Part shown: piece after piece, positions 38,059 to 46,795 of the stretch
Layout: every line of letters starts with the position of its first letter
How positions within the stretch are numbered: position 1 is the first letter of the stretch
Assembly: GCA_000421065.1 (NCBI GenBank)
Contig: ATWD01000001.1
Span: 620,001-684,000 of the forward strand
Length of the DNA stretch: 64,000 nucleotides
Direction of reading: 5' to 3'
Source of the DNA: Acidobacteriaceae bacterium TAA 166
Lineage (GTDB): Bacteria > Acidobacteriota > Terriglobia > Terriglobales > Acidobacteriaceae
Notes under the pieces: model-generated
Told to the model about the DNA's origin: nothing
The model's database searches: none
What the model saw: only the letters and a program-made list of their open reading frames with translations
Program-made: the position numbers and the translations under genes

Positions 38059-38976
38059 TTATCCTCCTCCTGACATTCCTAGCGATGCAGCCGTGCCAGC
38101 AACTTTCGTGATGCTTTCAGCCATTCCCGCCGCTCCACCGAAGATTGCTTGAGTCATGCTCGGAATAAAGAGCATGTTCACGATGAATGCGACGAATACC
38201 ATGATGCACGGAATGAGATTGGCAAGCCACATCTCCATCGAGTAATTTCCATTGAAGGTTTGTTGGATGAAGGCGTTCATAAAGCCGCCCCACACGAAGA
38301 TGAAGGCAGCAGCGACGGCGCGAATCATAGCGAAGCTGATAAGGACATCAAGAAAGTGAAAGAACTTTGCGCGAAAGGTCTTCGTCATCAGCAGCGGAAT
38401 GAAGACAGGGCCGAACAATGCGGTCACGCCATAGAGGATGAAGGCGCTGCAATTGATGACGAACAGAATGGCAGATGCGGTGCCAAGAAGAACCTGCACA
38501 ACGAAGTAGCAAAGGATCTGAACCGGAGCCATAAGCGACGGCATCGCCGTACCGTCGCCAGCGGTCTTAAGTAGCTGAAGCAGGTTATCGAGGGAATTCT
38601 GATCGAACGCCGCAACCATCGCCTGCGCGATGTAGGAAAAGAAGTGATTGATGCCGAAGCTCGCACCGGGGAAAGGATTCACCCAATAGTTTTCGAGCAG
38701 GCAGCAAATGATGAGCCGCAACAGAAAATTGACTAGATCACCTGCATGGACGGGCTGCGCGTGAAAGCGAAAGGTCATGCTGGTGGTATTCCAGTTGATG
38801 ACAAGGCTAATAAGGCTAAAGAGCGAGATGCAGGCCAGCTCCGTCAATCCAAGCTGCGTGAGCGCCCCACCGTTCTGTGTGGTGAGATTGGTCAGATTGT
38901 TGGTGAACTGGTACAGCCAATTGACGCCGGAACTTGCGCTCGGTAGTGCCTGTGCCAACACTGCTACGGAAACCAT
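38059..38976 (-). CDS. virB6: VirB6/TrbL-type polytopic channel protein
   Basis: A 305-residue polytopic inner-membrane protein with about six to seven TM segments (for example LACISLFSLISLVINW, ILFVINCSAFILYGVTALF and MVFVAFIVNMLFI). A glycine-rich tail (GGAAGMAESITKVAG...SGGG) fits TrbL/VirB6. It forms the central inner-membrane path for DNA. It lies 5 bp upstream of the small membrane gene. Confidence 0.85.
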   Translation of the reverse strand: MVSVAVLAQALPSASSGVNWLYQFTNNLTNLTTQNGGALTQLGLTELACISLFSLISLVINWNTTSMTFRFHAQPVHAGDLVNFLLRLIICCLLENYWVNPFPGASFGINHFFSYIAQAMVAAFDQNSLDNLLQLLKTAGDGTAMPSLMAPVQILCYFVVQVLLGTASAILFVINCSAFILYGVTALFGPVFIPLLMTKTFRAKFFHFLDVLISFAMIRAVAAAFIFVWGGFMNAFIQQTFNGNYSMEMWLANLIPCIMVFVAFIVNMLFIPSMTQAIFGGAAGMAESITKVAGTAASLGMSGGG

Positions 38977-39000
38977 ATCGCTACCCTCCCTCGGTTGCGT

Positions 39001-39270
39001 TTAGGGAATGTACTTCTGCCATGTCTTGCCTTCATTCGCAGCGGCGGAGTTGTGCTTCTTCTTGGCCGCCTCCACGCGCTGCCGAAATGCCTCATCCTCG
39101 GCCTTACGTTCGTCGGCCTCCTTCTGCTGTTGCTGAAGGATGGCCGCTGCTTTGGCGGCGGCAGCGGCGGCTTTCGCCGCCTCATGCCGCTGGTAAGTGA
39201 GCGCACCACCAATCGCGGTTAGGGCCGCGAGAATGGCGAGCAGAATTTTGGTATTGATGGCCTTCAACAT
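39001..39270 (-). CDS. Small membrane-anchored coiled-coil protein
   Basis: An 89-residue protein: one N-terminal TM helix (ILLAILAALTAIGGALTY), then an Ala/Lys/Glu-rich helix (AAKAAAILQQQQKEADERKA) and a C-terminal KTWQKYIP. The tail resembles the end of the adjacent VirB5-like protein (TWTTYLP), so it may interact with the same partner. GAGAGG before ATG 39270 sets the start. Confidence 0.6.
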   Translation of the reverse strand: MLKAINTKILLAILAALTAIGGALTYQRHEAAKAAAAAAKAAAILQQQQKEADERKAEDEAFRQRVEAAKKKHNSAAANEGKTWQKYIP

Positions 39271-39280
39271 CGGCATCCTC

Positions 39281-40069
39281 TCAGGGAAGGTAGGTCGTCC
39301 ATGTGCTCGATTCGTTCGCGGCACTGGTGTCATTGGCGGAACGCTGCTGCTGGACGAAGACGGCGGTGTTGAGGTCTTCAACGTGGGCATTGCGTCGCTC
39401 CATATTGGCGACCGTCATCTGCGACGCAAGGCAGGCGTGCAGCGCGCCTTGTGACTGCATTTCGCTCAATCGTTGCGCCTCCGCTGCGTTAAGAAGATTG
39501 AGTTGCTGCACCTCGCTATTGGTGGAATCGGTGCTGTCGAACTGCTGTGAGAGAAGCGAGCTGTTGGCCGTAGAATTCTCGCTACGGGCCGCACGATACT
39601 GGCCCACGGCGGTAAGGCAGCCGGGAGAGACAGAATCGGCGGTCTCGATCATCGCCAGTTGCGAGGTGCGCGAGCTGCCGAGGGACTGGCTGGCGAGATA
39701 GGTAGGCGCACTGCCGTTCATGGTGACGGTCGCGGCCTTCCATGCGGTGCTTGAGGCGGAAGGCGAATTGCTGTTGAGCGCGATGCTCATGCCCGCTGTC
39801 TCACCGAACATATTGGCGACGTTCACGTTTTCGAGGGCGTGGAGCGTTGTTTGCCACTGCTGCTTAGCCGAAAAATGTGTGATGTTGTTTTTCAGCATGT
39901 TGTATTGCGTTTGAAGAGTGGTGAGCTGAGATACAAGGCTGGCGTAGCTGGTGGGATCGAAGACAATATCCCCGATGCCGAAGAGAGCAAAGCTCGGCGT
40001 TGCCGTGAGCAACAATGCTGCGCCTGCTCCGATGAGCCACTTGCGGCGGTTGGTCAGTGTGACTTTCAT
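39281..40069 (-). CDS. virB5: VirB5/TrbJ-type pilus-associated protein
   Basis: A 262-residue exported protein: signal peptide (WLIGAGAALLLTATPSFALF), then GIGDIVFDPTSYASLVSQLT and long helices with QLNLLNAAEAQRLSEMQSQG, the TrbJ/VirB5 layout. It is thought to form the pilus tip in related systems. The longer frame to 40534 is out of the real genes upstream and is rejected. Confidence 0.85.
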   Translation of the reverse strand: MKVTLTNRRKWLIGAGAALLLTATPSFALFGIGDIVFDPTSYASLVSQLTTLQTQYNMLKNNITHFSAKQQWQTTLHALENVNVANMFGETAGMSIALNSNSPSASSTAWKAATVTMNGSAPTYLASQSLGSSRTSQLAMIETADSVSPGCLTAVGQYRAARSENSTANSSLLSQQFDSTDSTNSEVQQLNLLNAAEAQRLSEMQSQGALHACLASQMTVANMERRNAHVEDLNTAVFVQQQRSANDTSAANESSTWTTYLP

Positions 40070-40092
40070 AAAGCCTCCTGCGCTTGGTTGAA

Positions 40093-40299
40093 CTACATGC
40101 ACTGCGGGCAGGTCGGGTCCAACCTGGCCAGGGGAAACGTGTGGAAGTGTGCTGCGTTTGTCATCGCGCCGGTGGATTGGAGGTAAATCCACGCGAGCGC
40201 ATCTCTGCCGGTCGCTGTCCCAATAAGCAGGAGAGCGAGCACAACAGCCGAGATGATGCCGGAGACCTCGCAGAAGCGATGGAAGCGAACTGTCTGCAT
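40093..40299 (-). CDS. Small membrane protein
   Basis: A 68-residue protein with one TM helix (GIISAVVLALLLIGTATG) and a C-terminal CPQC motif. AGAGGAG lies about 12 bases before the ATG. It lies between virB5 and virB10; a VirB7-like or redox role is possible but not shown. Confidence 0.55.
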   Translation of the reverse strand: MQTVRFHRFCEVSGIISAVVLALLLIGTATGRDALAWIYLQSTGAMTNAAHFHTFPLARLDPTCPQCM

Positions 40300-40304
40300 G
40301 ACCG

Positions 40305-40538
40305 TTACTGCTCCTCTGAAAGTTGCCGCGCAACCTGCGGAATGATTGCAACCCACTCCATGCCACTGCGCTCGATGGCCTCGGGCATCGTGTAGTCGAT
40401 CTCGGCCAGCCAATCGGCACGATTGAGAACGAGCGCGACGGCGACCTTTTCGCCGGTGGACTGCACGCCCCATGCGTCATGTCCGCCGCGCTTGGCATCG
40501 CGGGCCTTTCGGAGCAGATGTTCGTAACGGTCATTCAT
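40305..40538 (-). CDS. Small soluble hypothetical protein in the virB operon
   Basis: A 77-residue protein (MNDRYEHLLRKARDAKRGGH, then VAVALVLNRADWLAEIDYTM). No motif recognised. It is spaced 14 bp after virB10 and 5 bp before the next gene, so it is part of the operon. GAGGAG lies just upstream of its ATG. Confidence 0.65.
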   Translation of the reverse strand: MNDRYEHLLRKARDAKRGGHDAWGVQSTGEKVAVALVLNRADWLAEIDYTMPEAIERSGMEWVAIIPQVARQLSEEQ

Positions 40539-40552
40539 CGCAATGCTCCTCT

Positions 40553-41812
40553 CTACAACGTGGGATCGACGTGGTGCTCCGCATAGGCCGGGATCAAAAG
40601 GTCGGTGCCGATGTACACGCGGGCACGCGAACCTTCTTTGAGCGTGATAATCGGAAGCCGGTTAAGGAAGTGATTGAGCACCTGTTCACCCTCCATCGCG
40701 GACTCTTCCGAGATGCCGTTCCGTATCTCCGTCGAAGGTGTGAAGACGCTACCGTTGTTGCCGATCTGCGCGAGACCGCCCAACCCGCCAATAGCAGCGG
40801 CAGCGGCGAACGCCTGTAAGTACCCGTGGTTTACTTTTGTTGCTAGGCCGGTCGTCCCGATCTGGTCAAGGCCGATGTACTTGGCGAACTCAAGCGAAAA
40901 CCCATCCGGGCAAATGGCGCGATGGAAGGTCACGAACATCTTGCGCTGCTGTGCGTTGCCGACGCTCTGTACATCCCCTAACAGCCGTGTGCCTTGCGGC
41001 AAGAGAAGCTGTTGGTGGTCGTGGGAGTAGAGGTCGGTGGTCAGCGAAACCATGATGGGGCCGCTGAAACCGCCGTCGATATGGTTGGTGACAACGCCCT
41101 CAAGAACCGTACCCTCGAAGATTCGATAGAGACGGCCATCGTAGGTATCGAAGTCGTAACCGCCCATCGGATTGCTCTTACCGTCCTTCTTGGCTTCGGT
41201 GGACACTGGCTTGACGGGAGCCGCGCCGCCGGCTGCGTTAGCAGTCGTCTCTTGCGCGGCCTCTGGCATTACGGAAGATGAGGCAGTGCGTTCAAAGTCA
41301 ATCGCTACGGTGTCGCTGTTGATGGCGTCCTGTTGCTGCTTCTCTTTGGCAAGCTGCTTCTGTTTGGCTTCTGCCTGGGCCTGCGACATCTCAGAGGTGT
41401 GCGCGGGCGCATTGGGGTTATCGCCGTAGATCGACGAACGCTGTGCGGCGGTCATCGGCGGTGCGCCAGCGGCCTCCGGGCCGGGCGCACCTTCCGTTTG
41501 CTGGAGCTGCTGGAGCGCGGCGTTAAGCTCCTGCTGATGCTGCCGCGCCTCTGTGTCACGTTGCGCCTGCAACTGCTGCTGCGACTCGAAGCTGTTAACC
41601 TGCTGCGCGTTTGGCGCTGCGGGGCGCATCGGCATGGCGCTGTTGGGAGCATTCTTCTTACTGCCGTTCAACAAGCTAGACAGATTCGCGATGCCGATAA
41701 GCCCGAGGATGACAACCAGGGCGATGACGACCGGCATACTCTTTTTGAGCGGCGGCTTGGACTCGGGCTGATCCGGTACGGTGGCAGGGACGTTCTGATT
41801 GGGTTCCGGCAT
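40553..41812 (-). CDS. virB10: VirB10/TrbI-type channel protein
   Basis: A 419-residue envelope-spanning protein that links inner and outer membrane parts of the channel. It has one TM helix (SMPVVIALVVILGLIGIANL), a Gln-rich linker, and the TrbI beta-barrel domain with GTVLEGVVTNHIDGGFSG, LLLPQGTRLLGDVQSV and FAAAAAIGGLGGLAQIG, the antenna-like helix. The ATG has GAGGTAG just before it. Confidence 0.94.
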   Translation of the reverse strand: MPEPNQNVPATVPDQPESKPPLKKSMPVVIALVVILGLIGIANLSSLLNGSKKNAPNSAMPMRPAAPNAQQVNSFESQQQLQAQRDTEARQHQQELNAALQQLQQTEGAPGPEAAGAPPMTAAQRSSIYGDNPNAPAHTSEMSQAQAEAKQKQLAKEKQQQDAINSDTVAIDFERTASSSVMPEAAQETTANAAGGAAPVKPVSTEAKKDGKSNPMGGYDFDTYDGRLYRIFEGTVLEGVVTNHIDGGFSGPIMVSLTTDLYSHDHQQLLLPQGTRLLGDVQSVGNAQQRKMFVTFHRAICPDGFSLEFAKYIGLDQIGTTGLATKVNHGYLQAFAAAAAIGGLGGLAQIGNNGSVFTPSTEIRNGISEESAMEGEQVLNHFLNRLPIITLKEGSRARVYIGTDLLIPAYAEHHVDPTL

Positions 41813-41814
41813 GG

Positions 41815-42660
41815 CTACCTCGCTTCCTCGGTGCGGTGAAACTCCACCTTTTGCTTGCCGATGGCAAGGTAGCCGTTATCCAGCTCCTTCGGGACTGTGT
41901 AAAGGCCATTGCTGAAATCGAAGTTGATAAGCGACGGTTTCTTGTCCTTCACCTCATACAGAGCGGGTGTTTCTTGAAATTGCCCGCGCAAGTAGGTGAA
42001 TTTGTCATCGCGCCATATCGCCTGCAAGCCAAGCTCTTTGCCCTTCGGTTTGTCCCAGGTGTAGTCAAAGTGCAGGGAGCCGGGGTACTGACTGCGGTAC
42101 GCCTCTTCCTGCGACTTCTCGGCCTTTAGCGTCGCGGCTTGCGCCGCCTGCGCTGCTGCTGCTTCCTGCTTCACCTTGTCCAGCTCGGCGGCGGGGACGA
42201 AGACAGGCAACTCGGCCAACCTGTCTTTTGCGGCCTTGTCGCCGGGTGTAATGAAGATTTTGGAATCGAAGTGGGGATCGTCGTCGCCGGAGACTTCGCG
42301 CAACTGCAAGGTGTATTCGTTGCCGTGGTCGGAGATGATATGCACGTCCGTCGTGCTGTTTGCCAGCTTCGGCTTAATGCTGACAAAGCGGCTGGCGACG
42401 TGACCACCATCGAAGACCCAATCCACTGTGTCTCCGGCAAAGACATTCGCAACCTTCTCCTGATCTGGAAGCAAAATGAGCGTCGATTGCAAGAGTCCGG
42501 CGCGGACAACAGGCGGCGTGTCCGTCTCGGACACGGTGACGGTGCGCGGCGCGTTCGGCTGGAGATGCTTTGCGTCGGGAGTGCCGGGGCCGGAGGCAGA
42601 GGCAGCAGTTGCGGCGAAGGCAAGTCCACAGGCGACGAAGATAAGGATGGGTGGTTTCAT
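41815..42660 (-). CDS. virB9: VirB9/TrbG-type outer-membrane complex protein
   Basis: A 281-residue exported protein: signal peptide (FVACGLAFAATAASASGPGT), N-terminal beta domain (VVRAGLLQSTLILLPDQEKV), alanine/glutamate linker, and C-terminal TrbG domain (LHFDYTWDKPKGKELGLQAI, VPKELDNGYLAIGKQKVEFH). It forms the outer-membrane core with VirB10. It ends 2 bp before virB10. Confidence 0.92.
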   Translation of the reverse strand: MKPPILIFVACGLAFAATAASASGPGTPDAKHLQPNAPRTVTVSETDTPPVVRAGLLQSTLILLPDQEKVANVFAGDTVDWVFDGGHVASRFVSIKPKLANSTTDVHIISDHGNEYTLQLREVSGDDDPHFDSKIFITPGDKAAKDRLAELPVFVPAAELDKVKQEAAAAQAAQAATLKAEKSQEEAYRSQYPGSLHFDYTWDKPKGKELGLQAIWRDDKFTYLRGQFQETPALYEVKDKKPSLINFDFSNGLYTVPKELDNGYLAIGKQKVEFHRTEEAR

Positions 42661-42677
42661 TTGCTCTGTCCTTTCGG

Positions 42678-45047
42678 TTATGCAGACTCGCCCTGGGCGA
42701 ACCGCGTGATGCCTTCGGTGAGTCCGTACTTGGCAATCAGCTTCGACCGGCGTACCCGGTCTTTGGGTTTGGTGGAGAATGTCGCGTAGCTCCGGCTGTC
42801 GAGATTCATGCGAACAACTTTGGTGAGTCCATCGCGGCGCATGTACAGCGCCTCGCGGTCCTGCAAGCTCTCAAAGAGAGCGAGCTGCTGTTCCGTCATC
42901 TTGAACAGCTCCGCGTACCGTTTACGGTTGAAGGTCGCATCCTTCAGAAATAGGAACGACGTGCAGGAATTGACGATGGAGTCGGCATTCTCGCCAAGGT
43001 CTTCCGCCGATTGCCCAATCATCGTCACGCCGCCAAGGTTTTTTCGGACGGTCTTGATGGACGCAAGAGCGCCTTCGAGCAACTGGCGATTCTTCATCGA
43101 AGAGAAAATCTCTTCGATCAAAATGTGCTTGGGCACACCGAGATTGGAAGGGTCATACAACACGTCGTTGATGCGCCGTAGGAGCCACACCATCAGCGGC
43201 TCGATGAGGTCGGCGTATTGCGCGTTATTGACGCTCTGGAAGTCGAAGCATTGCAGGCGAGAAAGCGAGAGGCTGTCCTCTACGTTGTCGAAGACGGCGT
43301 TATAGATGCCTCTTCCAAGCCATTTCGAGAGATACCTGTCGAGCTTCTTGGGAAGAAAGAGATTCGATAGACGGCGGTTCTCTGGGTCGAGCAGGTACAT
43401 ATCCTGCACGGCTTTGTGGATCACATCGTCGTCTTCCGGCTCCAGCTCTGCCCCGCCATTGGTAAGCAATAGCTTGATGAAGCTGTATAGAAACTTGATG
43501 TTGCTCTCGGTCGGCTCCAGAGAGAACAACGCGACACGCGGGCCATCTTTACCGATGCGGTCAACTCGTCCGCCATACAGTTCGACCACACTTTCGTAAC
43601 TGCCGCCGATGTCGAAAATGTAAGTAAAACCTCCGTACTTTTGCTCAAGTGCAACGGTGGCGTTACCGATCACGCTTTTGCCTGAACCTGTAGGCCCGAT
43701 GATGAGCGAGACACGCACGCCGTCCACGTACACATCCTGAAAGAACGGCGTCCGCGTGCGGGTCTCAAAGACATTCAGGTACTCGGAATCGAGGTCTTCG
43801 GAATGAGGATGTCCTATGTGCGGCGCGAATACAGAGGAGAGCCGTGCATGGTGTTCTTCGGACAGCCACATCGGGAAGACATTGAACTTCCCATTGCCGG
43901 GGAACATGGCATAGAACGCGCAGAGGTTGCCAAGCGTCTCCTCGATCATCTGGGCGCGTGCGTCGACGAAGATCCGATGTACGGGAGGCGCGTTGTCACG
44001 TAGCTGCTCCGCGCTGTTCGCGGCCAGCAGCAGACGCAGGGAGAATTCGCCCTGCGCCTTCTTGTCCAGTTCTCGAATCACAACGCTCAAGTCATCGACG
44101 CTGCTGTTGGCTGCTTTTGCGCCTGCTCCGGTTTCAAGCGAAGCGGTATCGCGCCCGCTCATCACGCGAGTCAACACACCGACTTTGAAAAACGAGATGA
44201 ACCTCTCCTGGGCGTCGATCTCGCTTCGAGCGGCGGTGGTGGACTTAGGCCGCCATGTCGAGCACAGCACGCTATCGCAGTCGAGCGCCATCAGGCCGGA
44301 GAAGAGGCAGGGCCGCGATGCCTCGGGCGTGGTCTTGAGCGAAAACATCTGCACGTAGCGTTTCCCGACGCGGAGATGGTCGCTGTGCCACGCAACCGGA
44401 TTGCTGACGATCTGGCGGTCTACGCCAGCATCGTCGCGGAGCTGCGCTCCCTTGGCCCACTCTTCGAGATTGAAGAGATACGAGAAAAACTGAAATGCGC
44501 CGTCCTTATCGAGCAGTCGCAGTCCCAACAGGCCGCCGAGATGCCCTTCAAGGATGGTGGCGGCCTTCTGAAGCTCTACGAGCATCCGCGATGTATCGGC
44601 GGCGTTCTCCTGCGGCTTATGCTCAAACGCCTTTAGCTTTGCCGGTTCGACCGTGAGGCACCAGTGAAGGTCAATGCGCCGAAAGGCTGCGGTCTTTTCA
44701 AGGAAGCCCAGGCGCTCATCCACGAATACCTGCGTCACGGGATTGCTGTAGTTCTGTTGGCGCGGCAGTTTATAGCCGGACATGACGCGGGTGTACTGAT
44801 ACAGGCAAGAGCCTTCGGGGAGTCCACGCAATGCGCCTTCAATCGAGCGCATCCGCGAATCAAGCTCCTGATCTGTCAAACCTTCTTCGTCGATGCCAGT
44901 GAGCGTAAACAGGCAGCCATATCCGCCGCCCTTCAGAGCGAAGATGTTTGGGCCGATGAAACGTGCAATCGGAACGATGCTGCACGCGGCCCCGGCCTTA
45001 GCGAACCACGGAACGAATTTCGCTTGCTCAGTATTTGCGCGGGTCAT
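42678..45047 (-). CDS. virB4: VirB4/TrbE-type secretion ATPase
   Basis: A 789-residue ATPase that powers pilus assembly and substrate translocation. The N-terminal TrbE domain is followed by Walker A IIGPTGSGKSVIGNATVAL (about 449-467) and Walker B HILIEEIFSSMKN, with the conserved SIKTVRKNLGGVTMIGQS block. The 5' end overlaps virB3 by 14-20 bp. Length is normal. Confidence 0.95.
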   Translation of the reverse strand: MTRANTEQAKFVPWFAKAGAACSIVPIARFIGPNIFALKGGGYGCLFTLTGIDEEGLTDQELDSRMRSIEGALRGLPEGSCLYQYTRVMSGYKLPRQQNYSNPVTQVFVDERLGFLEKTAAFRRIDLHWCLTVEPAKLKAFEHKPQENAADTSRMLVELQKAATILEGHLGGLLGLRLLDKDGAFQFFSYLFNLEEWAKGAQLRDDAGVDRQIVSNPVAWHSDHLRVGKRYVQMFSLKTTPEASRPCLFSGLMALDCDSVLCSTWRPKSTTAARSEIDAQERFISFFKVGVLTRVMSGRDTASLETGAGAKAANSSVDDLSVVIRELDKKAQGEFSLRLLLAANSAEQLRDNAPPVHRIFVDARAQMIEETLGNLCAFYAMFPGNGKFNVFPMWLSEEHHARLSSVFAPHIGHPHSEDLDSEYLNVFETRTRTPFFQDVYVDGVRVSLIIGPTGSGKSVIGNATVALEQKYGGFTYIFDIGGSYESVVELYGGRVDRIGKDGPRVALFSLEPTESNIKFLYSFIKLLLTNGGAELEPEDDDVIHKAVQDMYLLDPENRRLSNLFLPKKLDRYLSKWLGRGIYNAVFDNVEDSLSLSRLQCFDFQSVNNAQYADLIEPLMVWLLRRINDVLYDPSNLGVPKHILIEEIFSSMKNRQLLEGALASIKTVRKNLGGVTMIGQSAEDLGENADSIVNSCTSFLFLKDATFNRKRYAELFKMTEQQLALFESLQDREALYMRRDGLTKVVRMNLDSRSYATFSTKPKDRVRRSKLIAKYGLTEGITRFAQGESA

Positions 45048-45291
45048 AGTAGGACTTCTGGTTGAGGCTCAGGCCCCACAGTTGGAACATCTTTGGGTGT
45101 TTGCGAACGATCAGCCATGCGCTCACTGCAAGCGTGGGGAAGGCAATCATTGCCAGAAGACGAAACCCAACGAGGAAAACCGTTACGCAGACGAATACGA
45201 TCGCCATCCATGCTGTAAGATCGAGACCAAGCTTGGCTCTCGGTCGATTCAGCGCTTGATTGATCGGTAACGGCTCTCCCCGCTTGGTCAT
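45028..45291 (-). CDS. virB3: VirB3/TrbD-type membrane protein
   Basis: An 87-residue protein with two TM segments (TAWMAIVFVCVTVFLVGFRL and AMIAFPTLAVSAWLIV). ATG 45291 is chosen because AGGAGGTG lies nine bases before it; the upstream GTG is part of that ribosome site. VirB3 helps pilin assembly and commonly precedes virB4, as here. Confidence 0.88.
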   Translation of the reverse strand: MTKRGEPLPINQALNRPRAKLGLDLTAWMAIVFVCVTVFLVGFRLLAMIAFPTLAVSAWLIVRKHPKMFQLWGLSLNQKSYYDPRKY

Positions 45292-45306
45292 AGTCGATGT
45301 CACCTC

Positions 45307-45705
45307 CTACATCGACTGTCCGGTCAACGAGCCTATCCATCCGGCTCCCCAACCGAGCACTCCGGCACCGAAAAGCGCGCCGAAAAGTCCTGGGATCGCA
45401 TCTTGAAAGCGTCCACTCATCATGCGGATGCCCGCAAAAATGAGTCCGCCAAGGCAGATGACGGCTCCCGCGTACATGGCAAAAGTTTTGAAGGTTGTCA
45501 TCAGGGTTTGCGCCCCGGAGAAGTCCATCGTTCCCTGGGCGTGGGCAACGTCTGCGAAGGCCAACGCAACGAGCGTTGGCCCCATCACACGCGCTGTGCC
45601 GAGCAGTGTCGGTTTGAAGAAGGGTTGCGGCCACCTTTTAGGGCGGGAATTGGACGACTGATTGAGAGGCTTCTCCAATCGGTATGCGCGGCGGGTTCTG
45701 AGCAT
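45307..45705 (-). CDS. virB2: VirB2/TrbC-type conjugative pilin
   Basis: A 132-residue prepilin with a long leader ending in ALAFADVAHAQG and two hydrophobic helices (TFAMYAGAVICLGGLIFAGI and GLFGALFGAGVLGWGAG). It is the first gene of the virB operon. GGAGGTG precedes the ATG. Its promoter shares the region 45706-45859 with the divergent truncated regulator. Confidence 0.9.
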   Translation of the reverse strand: MLRTRRAYRLEKPLNQSSNSRPKRWPQPFFKPTLLGTARVMGPTLVALAFADVAHAQGTMDFSGAQTLMTTFKTFAMYAGAVICLGGLIFAGIRMMSGRFQDAIPGLFGALFGAGVLGWGAGWIGSLTGQSM

Positions 45706-45772
45706 ATGTGCACCTCCGCTGACTTGATCGCGTCAGCATGGCGCAAAGCTAAGGTTCCCCGGCGCGTGGTGT

Positions 45773-45817
45773 CCAATAACCCAGAGCCTTTTGGTTATTC
45801 TGAAACGTAATAACCAA
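45773..45817. promoter_or_regulatory. Operator in the divergent virB/regulator promoter region
   Basis: TTGGTTATT (45791-45799) and AATAACCAA (45809-45817) form a perfect 9-bp inverted repeat with a 9-bp spacer, and a third CCAATAACC lies at 45773-45781. Three copies of the same half site between the pilin gene and a regulator gene suggest repression of the transfer operon by a dimeric protein. Confidence 0.6.
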
Positions 45818-45859
45818 TCAGTTCGTAGTGCTGCTACGAGAGGACTCAAGGGAAGAGAA

Positions 45860-46036
45860 ATGGATAATTTTGGGAAAGGTATCTTTAGCGGCTCGACATT
45901 CGACGATTTTCTTCAAGAAGAGAGTCTGTATAAGGAGGTCGAAGCAGCGGCCATTCAGCGAGTGCTCGCTTGGCAAATTGAACACGCGGCATCATCTGAT
46001 TCATCGGACGACGATTGCATTCCAAGTCAGGATTGA
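45860..46036 (+). CDS. Truncated XRE-like regulator
   Basis: A 58-residue protein, MDNFGKGIFSGSTFDDFLQE then EVEAAAIQRVLAWQIEHA. From memory, this matches the N-terminal segment of a family of XRE antitoxin-like regulators (FDDFLxEEGxxEEV...AxKRVLAxQLE) that are about 100 residues and continue with a helix-turn-helix. Here the frame ends in SDSSDDDCIPSQD before the HTH. GGAAGAG precedes the ATG. It may be a dominant-negative remnant or have lost its function. Confidence 0.6.
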   Translation: MDNFGKGIFSGSTFDDFLQEESLYKEVEAAAIQRVLAWQIEHAASSDSSDDDCIPSQD

Positions 46037-46052
46037 TTGCTCTAAAGGCCAC

Positions 46053-46080
46053 TTGCTGAATATTGCAAAAAAGGTATAAT
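46053..46080 (+). promoter_or_regulatory. Promoter of the HigBA pair
   Basis: TTGCTG (46053-46058), a 16-bp spacer and a consensus TATAAT (46075-46080). The toxin ATG at 46087 begins six bases after the -10 box, so the transcript would be leaderless or nearly so. Confidence 0.65.
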
Positions 46081-46086
46081 CGAGAG

Positions 46087-46410
46087 ATGATATGGGTCGT
46101 TGGATTCTTGAATGAAGAAGTGAAGGCATCGCTCGATGCGTTCCCTTTGGACATTCGAGCAAGCTTCCAACGCATAGCAGAGCTGATTCAGTCGCATGGT
46201 TTGGAGCGGGTGCGGGAACCCTATGTGAAACACCTGGAGGGTCCGCTATGGGAGATGCGCATGAAGGGCAGGAGCGGGATTGCGCGGGCCTGTTATGTCA
46301 CTGCCGTGGGGAAACGGGTCGTCATTGTTCACGTCTTTGAGAAGAAAACGCAGAAAACACCAAGGCGGGAGATTCTAACCGCCCTCAAACGGGCAAAGGA
46401 GGTCCAATGA
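46087..46410 (+). CDS. higB: RelE/HigB-family toxin
   Basis: A 107-residue RelE/ParE-superfamily toxin of the phage Gp49-like HigB group. The core LEGPLWEMRMKGRSGIARACY and VVIVHVFEKKTQKTPRREIL carries basic residues expected of an mRNA interferase. The stop overlaps the antitoxin start by four bases. It lies toxin-first, as in HigBA. Confidence 0.85.
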   Translation: MIWVVGFLNEEVKASLDAFPLDIRASFQRIAELIQSHGLERVREPYVKHLEGPLWEMRMKGRSGIARACYVTAVGKRVVIVHVFEKKTQKTPRREILTALKRAKEVQ

Positions 46411-46724
46411 AGCGTAAATTCATACCGGCTGAGGAGTCCTTCACACAGTGGAAGAAAGATCCGAAGTACATCGCTGAATATGCCGCATTAGAGAAGGAGT
46501 TTGCACTCGCGTCCGTATTGATCGAGGCCAGGGGGAATGCTGACATGACACAGGAAGAGGTTGCGGAGGCGATGGGAACTACGCAGGCCGTCGTTGCGAG
46601 GCTGGAGAGTGGCAAAGTATTGCCCTCTACGCGTACCTTGGAGCGGTTTGCTAAAGCGACCCGTACTCGACTCCGTATCAGTTTTGAACCCAATCACGAG
46701 CCTGTTGCATTGAAGCGTGGATAG
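46407..46724 (+). CDS. higA: XRE-family antitoxin
   Basis: A 105-residue HTH protein: ADMTQEEVAEAMGTTQAVVA and RLESGKVLPSTRTLERFAKA are the helix-turn-helix, and RLRISFEPNHEPVALKRG is the tail. It neutralises HigB and represses the operon. A degenerate copy of its last 39 bases stands at 50191-50229. Confidence 0.88.
   Translation: MKRKFIPAEESFTQWKKDPKYIAEYAALEKEFALASVLIEARGNADMTQEEVAEAMGTTQAVVARLESGKVLPSTRTLERFAKATRTRLRISFEPNHEPVALKRG
46683..46721. repeat. Left copy of a repeat flanking the RT-polymerase module
   Basis: The end of higA (FEPNHEPVALKRG). It matches 50191-50229 at 33 of 39 positions in the same orientation. Confidence 0.65.
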
Positions 46725-46795
46725 AGGTTCTATACCCCGCAATTCAAAGGAATGGGATATTGACCTACTGTTCAATAAACCTTAGACCGTCTCGC

